From Gaiellales bacterium (GTDB taxonomy: Bacteria; Actinomycetota; Thermoleophilia; Gaiellales; JAICJC01), in contig DASWRM010000069.1 in NCBI GenBank assembly GCA_036403155.1, positions 1 to 64,000 on the forward strand: a stretch of DNA of 64,000 bases. Reading direction: 5' to 3'. The position numbers were made by a program, and so were the translations under genes. A model generated the notes under the pieces. It saw only the letters and a program-made list of their open reading frames with translations, was not told the DNA's origin and did not search any database. Each line of letters starts with the position of its first letter. Position 1 is the first letter of the stretch. Shown in pieces: positions 60,358 through 64,000 of this stretch.

Positions 60358-60365
60358 GCGCCGGT

Positions 60366-60381
60366 CCCGGCCTGGGCCGGG
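60366..60381 (+). terminator. Hairpin before the rpmG operon
   Basis: CCCGGC, loop CTGG, GCCGGG; a 6-bp GC stem 8 bases after the stop of the interrupted gene. It probably ends that transcript. Confidence 0.45.
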
Positions 60382-60434
60382 CGCGTGAGGCCCTGTGATA
60401 CCGTCCATTCGCTCAACCGACGAGAGGGTTTCGC

Positions 60435-60596
60435 GTGGCCACAGGCGTCCGAGTGCTGGTGACGCTCGCTTGCCAGGAGTGCAAGCGCCGCAACTATCAG
60501 ACGAACAAATCGAAGCGCAACTCGCCAGACCGGATCGAGTTTTCCAAGTACTGCCGGTGGTGCAGCAAGCACACGCCGCACAAGGAGACGCGCTAG
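60435..60596 (+). CDS. rpmG: Ribosomal protein bL33
   Basis: A 53-residue protein from GTG 60435. The sequence reads [20 protein letters not shown] at the start and has [14 protein letters not shown] at the end, so both CxxC pairs of the zinc-binding form are present. It is a component of the large ribosomal subunit. It is the first gene of the block leading to secE and nusG, with a 4-base gap to secE. Confidence 0.95.
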   Translation: MATGVRVLVTLACQECKRRNYQTNKSKRNSPDRIEFSKYCRWCSKHTPHKETR

Positions 60597-60600
60597 CACG

Positions 60601-60909
60601 ATGGCACGGCGTAGCCGTCAGCCGCAGCCTGCCAACAGGCGCAGCGTCACGGCCCCGCTGGCCGGCAAGCCAAAGAGCCAGTCGGGCGGCGAGCCGGTCC
60701 AGCGCAAGCGCGGGATGCTCTCGGGCGTCCGCAACTTCACGGGCGAGGTGCGCGGCGAACTGGCGAAGGTGGACTTCCCGAACCGCCAGCAGACCTGGCA
60801 GTCGACATCGGTCGTGATCGGTGCCTGCATCATCGTCGGCCTCTACCTGTACGGCCTCGACCAGGCGTTCGCGCGCCTCGTCGACCATCTCGTCGAACTG
60901 CAGAGATAA
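60601..60909 (+). CDS. secE: Protein translocase subunit SecE
   Basis: A 102-residue protein: a long basic, disordered N-terminus (about 1-45) typical of actinobacteria, then the conserved amphipathic helix FTGEVRGELAKVDFPNRQQTWQ and one transmembrane helix (about 72-90). It clamps SecY in the secretion channel. The order rpmG-secE-nusG is the usual one. Confidence 0.97.
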   Translation: MARRSRQPQPANRRSVTAPLAGKPKSQSGGEPVQRKRGMLSGVRNFTGEVRGELAKVDFPNRQQTWQSTSVVIGACIIVGLYLYGLDQAFARLVDHLVELQR

Positions 60910-60919
60910 CGGAGCGCGC

Positions 60920-61444
60920 ATGTTTCGCTGGTACGTCATCAACACCTATTCCGGCCATGAGAACAAGGTCAAGGCCAACCTGGAGCACCGGGTCAAGTCG
61001 ATGAACCAGGAGATGACGGTGCGGCGTGTCGTCGTTCCCACCGAGTCCGTGGTCGAGACCAAGGACGGGCAGAAGGTGCAGACCGAGCGCAGGCTCTGGC
61101 CCGGCTACGTGCTGGTCAACATGGACCTGACCGACGAGGCGTGGACGCTGGTGAAGAACACCCCTGGCGTCACCGGCTTCGTGGGCGCCCAGAACAAGCC
61201 CGTGCCGCTCTCACAGCCCGAGGTCGACCGGATGCTGCACACGGCACAGGCGGCCCCGGCGCCGAAGCAGAAGGCCGAGTTCTCGCTCGGCGAGAGCGTC
61301 AAGGTGATCTCCGGCCCGCTGTCGGACTTCGACGGCGAGATCGCCGAGATCAACGAGGACCAGGGCAAGCTGAAGGTGCTCGTGTCGATCTTCGAGCGTC
61401 AGGTGCCGGTCGAGCTGGAGTTCGACAAGGTAAAAAAGATCTAG
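60920..61444 (+). CDS. nusG: Transcription termination/antitermination factor NusG
   Basis: A 174-residue protein. The NGN domain starts FRWYVINTYSGHENKVKANL and includes RRLWPGYVLVNMDLTDEAW; the C-terminal KOW domain is FSLGESVKVISGPLSDFDGE. GGAG precedes the ATG by 6 bases. It binds RNA polymerase, and links it to Rho or ribosomes. A hairpin and a 104-base gap separate it from rplK. Confidence 0.98.
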   Translation: MFRWYVINTYSGHENKVKANLEHRVKSMNQEMTVRRVVVPTESVVETKDGQKVQTERRLWPGYVLVNMDLTDEAWTLVKNTPGVTGFVGAQNKPVPLSQPEVDRMLHTAQAAPAPKQKAEFSLGESVKVISGPLSDFDGEIAEINEDQGKLKVLVSIFERQVPVELEFDKVKKI

Positions 61445-61451
61445 AACGTGA

Positions 61452-61474
61452 GCTCCGCCCGACAGCGGCGGAGC
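61452..61474 (+). terminator. Hairpin between nusG and rplK
   Basis: GCTCCGCC and GGCGGAGC form a perfect 8-bp stem with a 7-base loop, 7 bases after the nusG stop. It is probably an attenuator or processing site, because the genes beyond it are normally transcribed together. A second weaker GC hairpin (GAGC...GCTC) follows around 61501-61529. Confidence 0.5.
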
Positions 61475-61548
61475 GAACCTGACCAGCAGGTGCAATCGTG
61501 GGAGCCGGGGCCACCCCCCCCGGCGCTCGAACCACTAGGAGGTAGCCG

Positions 61549-61977
61549 GTGGCCAAGAAGGTCATCAAAGTCATCAAGCTCCAGATCCCGGCCGGGCAGG
61601 CGAACCCGGCCCCGCCGGTCGGCCCGGCGCTCGGCCAGCACGGCGTCAACATCATGGACTTCTGCAAGGCGTTCAACGCCGAGACGCAGGGGCCGAACGC
61701 CGGTCAGATCACGCCGGTCGAGATCAGCGTGTTCGAGGACCGCTCGTTCACGTTCATCACCAAGACGCCGCCCGCAGCCGTGCTGATCAAGGAGGCCCTG
61801 AACCTCCAGTCCGGCTCCGGCGAGCCGAACCGCACGAAGGTCGGCACCATCTCTCGCGACCAGCTCCGCGCCATCGCCGAGCGCAAGATGCCCGACCTGA
61901 ACGCGAACGACGTCGAGGCGGCGATGAACATCGTGGCCGGCACGGCACGGTCGATGGGCGTGGAGGTGGGTCGCTGA
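61549..61977 (+). CDS. rplK: Ribosomal protein uL11
   Basis: A 142-residue protein from GTG 61549 with a perfect AGGAGGT ribosome site. [34 protein letters not shown] is unmistakable. It binds 23S rRNA at the GTPase centre. It shares one base with the start of rplA (TGATG). Confidence 0.98.
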   Translation: MAKKVIKVIKLQIPAGQANPAPPVGPALGQHGVNIMDFCKAFNAETQGPNAGQITPVEISVFEDRSFTFITKTPPAAVLIKEALNLQSGSGEPNRTKVGTISRDQLRAIAERKMPDLNANDVEAAMNIVAGTARSMGVEVGR

Positions 61978-62699
61978 TGGCCGGCAAGCGGTATTCCAGC
62001 GCGCGGCAGGCGATCGACCGGGAGCGGCTCTACTCGCCGCTCGACGCCGTCCGCACCCTGAAGTCGCTCGACACGGCGAAGTTCGACGAGACGGTCGAGG
62101 TGCACATGCGCCTCGGGGTGAACGTCCGGCACGCCGACCAGCAGCTCCGCGGGACGCTGTTTCTTCCCCACGGGCTTGGCAAGTCGGTGACCGTCGCGGT
62201 GTTCGCACAGGGTGAGAAGGCGAAGGAGGCGGAGGACGCCGGTGCCGACGTCGTCGGCGGCGACGACCTGGCCGCTCGCATCAGCGAGGGCTGGACGGAG
62301 TTCGATGTCGCGATCGCGACGCCCGACATGATGGGCACGGTCGGCCGCCTGGGTCGCATCCTCGGCCCTCAGGGAAAGATGCCGAGCCCCAAGGCCGGCA
62401 CGATCACGTTCGACATCGGCCGTGCCGTGGGCGACGTCAAGTCGGGCAAGATCGAGTACCGGACGGATCGCACCGGGATCGTGCACGTCGCGGTCGGCAA
62501 GAAGTCGTTCGACGAGCGGGCGCTGGTCGAGAACTACCAGGCCGTCCTCGAGGAGATCCTTCGCGCCAAGCCGTCGGCGGCGAAGGGCCGCTACCTGCGA
62601 TCCGTGACGATCGCCTCGACGATGAGCCCGGGCCTGAAGCTCGACACGACGAAGGTCCGCGACCTGATGGAGGAGCCGGCCGCCGCCGCGGCGGTCTAA
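61977..62699 (+). CDS. rplA: Ribosomal protein uL1
   Basis: A 240-residue protein. KRYSSARQAIDRERLYSPLDA, ATPDMMGTVGRLGRILGPQGKMPSPKAGT and the C-terminal TIASTMSPGLKLDT are the L1 signatures. It forms the mobile stalk near the E site and usually represses its own mRNA. It is translationally coupled to rplK. Confidence 0.98.
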   Translation: MAGKRYSSARQAIDRERLYSPLDAVRTLKSLDTAKFDETVEVHMRLGVNVRHADQQLRGTLFLPHGLGKSVTVAVFAQGEKAKEAEDAGADVVGGDDLAARISEGWTEFDVAIATPDMMGTVGRLGRILGPQGKMPSPKAGTITFDIGRAVGDVKSGKIEYRTDRTGIVHVAVGKKSFDERALVENYQAVLEEILRAKPSAAKGRYLRSVTIASTMSPGLKLDTTKVRDLMEEPAAAAAV

Positions 62700-62853
62700 C
62701 ATCCGCATACCAACCGCGCGTACCGCGCCACAGACCGTCGGGGCCTTCGGGCTCAAACCACCACCCGACCGAGGCCGGCCAGTCTTGGAGCTCTCGCTCC
62801 GCCTGCGCCCGCCATCCGAGCGGACGCCGAGCGAAGCGAGAGGAGGTGAGAAG
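62700..62853 (+). ncRNA. Ribosomal L10 leader (autoregulatory mRNA structure)
   Basis: The 154 bases between rplA and rplJ. GTCGGG (62737-62742) pairs with CCCGAC (62764-62769). Inside is GCC-TTCG-GGC (62743-62752), a UUCG-capped stem, followed by unpaired CAAACCACCA, fitting the L10(L12)4 binding fold. Further on CTCTCGCT (62791-62798) pairs with AGCGAGAG (62835-62842), ending at the rplJ ribosome site GGAGGT, so structure could control access to it. The assignment rests on position and these pairings. Confidence 0.7.
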
Positions 62854-63387
62854 GTGAACCGAGACGAGAAGCGCGAAGTGATCGAGCGCCTGGTGACCCA
62901 GATCCGTGAGTCGAAGGCGCTGATCGTGACCGACTACCGCGGCCTGACCGTGACCCAGACGGCCGAGATCCGCAACGCCCTGCGCGAGGCGGGGGCGTCG
63001 TTCCACGTGGCCAAGAACACGCTGGCCAAGCTCGCGGCCGAGCAGGCCGAACGGCCGACGCTGCTCGAGTTCCTGGAGGGACCGACGGCGATCGCGTTCA
63101 TCGAGGACGACCCCGCGTCGGCGGCGAAGAAGCTGTCCGAGGTGGCCCGTTCCACCCGCATCCTGGCGGTGAAGGGCGGCGTGATGAACGGCCACACGCT
63201 GACCGCCGACCAGATCCGCGACCTGGGCGACCTGCCCCCGCGGCAGGTGCTGCTCTCGCAGGTGGTCGGAGCGCTGGCCGCGTCCATGCAGGCCACGGTC
63301 GGAACCCTGAACGCGCCGCTGCGAGACATCGCGGCGGTGCTCGATGCGTACATAACGAAACGTCAAGAGGCAGAGGCTGCTGCCTAG
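62854..63387 (+). CDS. rplJ: Ribosomal protein uL10
   Basis: A 177-residue protein; the GTG at 62854 lies 6 bases after GGAGGT, and the protein starts NRDEKREVIERLVTQIRESK. TDYRGLTVTQTAEIRNALREAG and FHVAKNTLAKLA are typical. The C-terminal helix binds L7/L12 dimers. An in-frame upstream GTG/TTG region is the leader, not protein. Confidence 0.97.
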   Translation: MNRDEKREVIERLVTQIRESKALIVTDYRGLTVTQTAEIRNALREAGASFHVAKNTLAKLAAEQAERPTLLEFLEGPTAIAFIEDDPASAAKKLSEVARSTRILAVKGGVMNGHTLTADQIRDLGDLPPRQVLLSQVVGALAASMQATVGTLNAPLRDIAAVLDAYITKRQEAEAAA

Positions 63388-63405
63388 AAGGAAGGTGTCG
63401 ACACG

Positions 63406-63792
63406 ATGGCTGTCGAGGACATTGTCAAGGAACTGAACAAGCTCTCCGTGCTCGAGTTGGTCGAGCTGAAGAAGGCGCTCGAGGAGGAGTGGGACGTGAC
63501 CGCCGCGGCGGCCGCCCCCATGATGGTCGCGGCGGGTGCTCCCGCTGCCGGTGGCGGCGAGGGCGGCGGCGAGGAGGAGAAGGACTCCTTCGACGTCGTG
63601 CTGACCGGTGCGGGCGACAAGAAGATCCAGGTGATCAAGGTCATCCGCGAGCTCACCGGCCTCGGTCTCAAGGAGGCCAAGGCGGTGGCGGACGAGGCGC
63701 CCAAGCCCGTCAAGGAGGGCGCCGCGAAGGACGAGGCCGAGCAGATGAAGGCAAAGCTCGAGGAGGCCGGCGCCACTGTCGAGCTCAAGTAG
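63406..63792 (+). CDS. rplL: Ribosomal protein bL12 (L7/L12)
   Basis: A 128-residue protein: N-terminal dimer domain [20 protein letters not shown], a Gly/Ala/Glu hinge (about 38-58), and the C-terminal factor-binding domain ending [19 protein letters not shown]. It recruits translation factors. It follows rplJ by 18 bases. Confidence 0.98.
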   Translation: MAVEDIVKELNKLSVLELVELKKALEEEWDVTAAAAAPMMVAAGAPAAGGGEGGGEEEKDSFDVVLTGAGDKKIQVIKVIRELTGLGLKEAKAVADEAPKPVKEGAAKDEAEQMKAKLEEAGATVELK

Positions 63793-63814
63793 AACGCTGA
63801 GGGCTCCCGCGGTT

Positions 63815-63852
63815 GAGCGCCCCGGGCCGGTTCGCGCCGGCGCCGGGCGCTC
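63815..63852 (+). terminator. Hairpin after rplL
   Basis: GAGCGCCC (63815-63822) and GGGCGCTC (63845-63852) form a perfect 8-bp base, and the interior GCCGG/CCGGC adds a second stem. No T run. By position it may be the attenuator that lowers transcription beyond rplL. Confidence 0.55.
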
Positions 63853-63904
63853 TGCCGCGCCTTCTCCCGGCGTCGACACGGCTGCCGCCGGTAACATCTC
63901 CCCT

Positions 63905-64000
63905 GTGGAAAAGGCATCCTGCATCCGCCCGTTCGCGTCTCTGCGCGACAAGCCGAAGCCGACGGCCGAGCAGCACACCCAGGCCCTGTTCGCCGACCCG
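63905..64000 (+). CDS. Possible start of a gene cut by the window edge
   Basis: From GTG 63905 the frame is open to the end: 32 codons starting VEKASCIRPFASLRDKPKPT. There is no clear ribosome site. By gene order rpoB would be expected next, but these residues do not resemble the usual RpoB start, so the product is unassigned; it may also be non-coding. Confidence 0.3.
   Translation, partial: MEKASCIRPFASLRDKPKPTAEQHTQALFADP

Noticed and set aside
62437-63978. Long minus-strand frame across rplA-rplJ-rplL
   Set aside because: It is a shadow of the highly conserved ribosomal genes on the plus strand.

Overview
The window is a 64 kb piece of a high-GC chromosome with very dense coding, many GTG starts, 1-4 nt ATGA/GTGA gene overlaps, and families typical of Gram-positive Actinobacteriota: DUF6458, DUF1206, RDD, PPOX-type and luciferase-like flavin/F420 enzymes, PAC2, a MoxR/DUF58 cluster and a long SecE tail. 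I read it as an actinobacterial genome, possibly of the Thermoleophilia/Gaiellales type. The class is an inference from protein style, not a proof. I see no prophage, insertion sequence, CRISPR array or plasmid function.

Layout. 1-7.6 kb: a truncated secreted protein, a DHA2 drug exporter, a membrane-tethered thioredoxin-like protein, a membrane metallophosphatase, two tiny membrane proteins, a secreted GH26-like glycosidase and a secreted EXORDIUM-like protein. 7.6-10.4 kb: two coupled MFS transporters and an intergenic region full of GTGAC/GTCAC repeats. 10.4-14.4 kb: divergent secreted S53 protease and TAP-type peptidase. 14.4-21.7 kb: two back-to-back PfkB sugar-kinase paralogs. One heads a complete carbohydrate ABC importer operon; the other is followed by a PPOX flavoprotein and a PEP-mutase-like enzyme. 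21.7-28.9 kb: an NlpC/P60 hydrolase, a zinc-ribbon protein, SpoIIM, and an RDD/membrane/DUF4129/DUF4350/MoxR/DUF58 operon. 28.9-38.9 kb: a decarboxylase-VOC fusion, PilZ, cupin, nitroreductase, PAC2, PhzF, a luciferase-like oxidoreductase, a flavin amine oxidase and a GH15 glucoamylase with a 30-residue leader. 38.9-45.3 kb: FMN reductase, split transketolase with a divergent ArsR regulator, a diacylglycerol-kinase-like protein with two PAP2 phosphatases, and DUF1206. 45.4-59.4 kb: M42 peptidase, a tRNA with anticodon CAT, phosphoesterase, GH43-like hydrolase, PilZ, aminotransferase, amidase, small membrane proteins, a beta-propeller exoprotein and an ArsR-SRPBCC operon. 59.5-64 kb: a gene broken by an in-frame TGA, then the ribosomal/transcription block rpmG-secE-nusG-rplK-rplA-(L10 leader)-rplJ-rplL.

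Themes. The cell appears to live on polymers: secreted GH26, GH43, GH15, S53 and TAP enzymes plus an ABC sugar importer with its own kinase. Translational coupling is the rule. It explains three genes that lack ATG/GTG/TTG at their conserved N-terminus: the GH15 enzyme and the ABC ATPase both fit a CTG start inside a CTGA overlap. The points most worth checking are the repeat family, the leader-peptide/CTG arrangement, the decarboxylase-VOC fusion, the in-frame TGA gene, and the start-codon hairpin behind a 28-residue membrane peptide. Nothing here proves a wholly new system.
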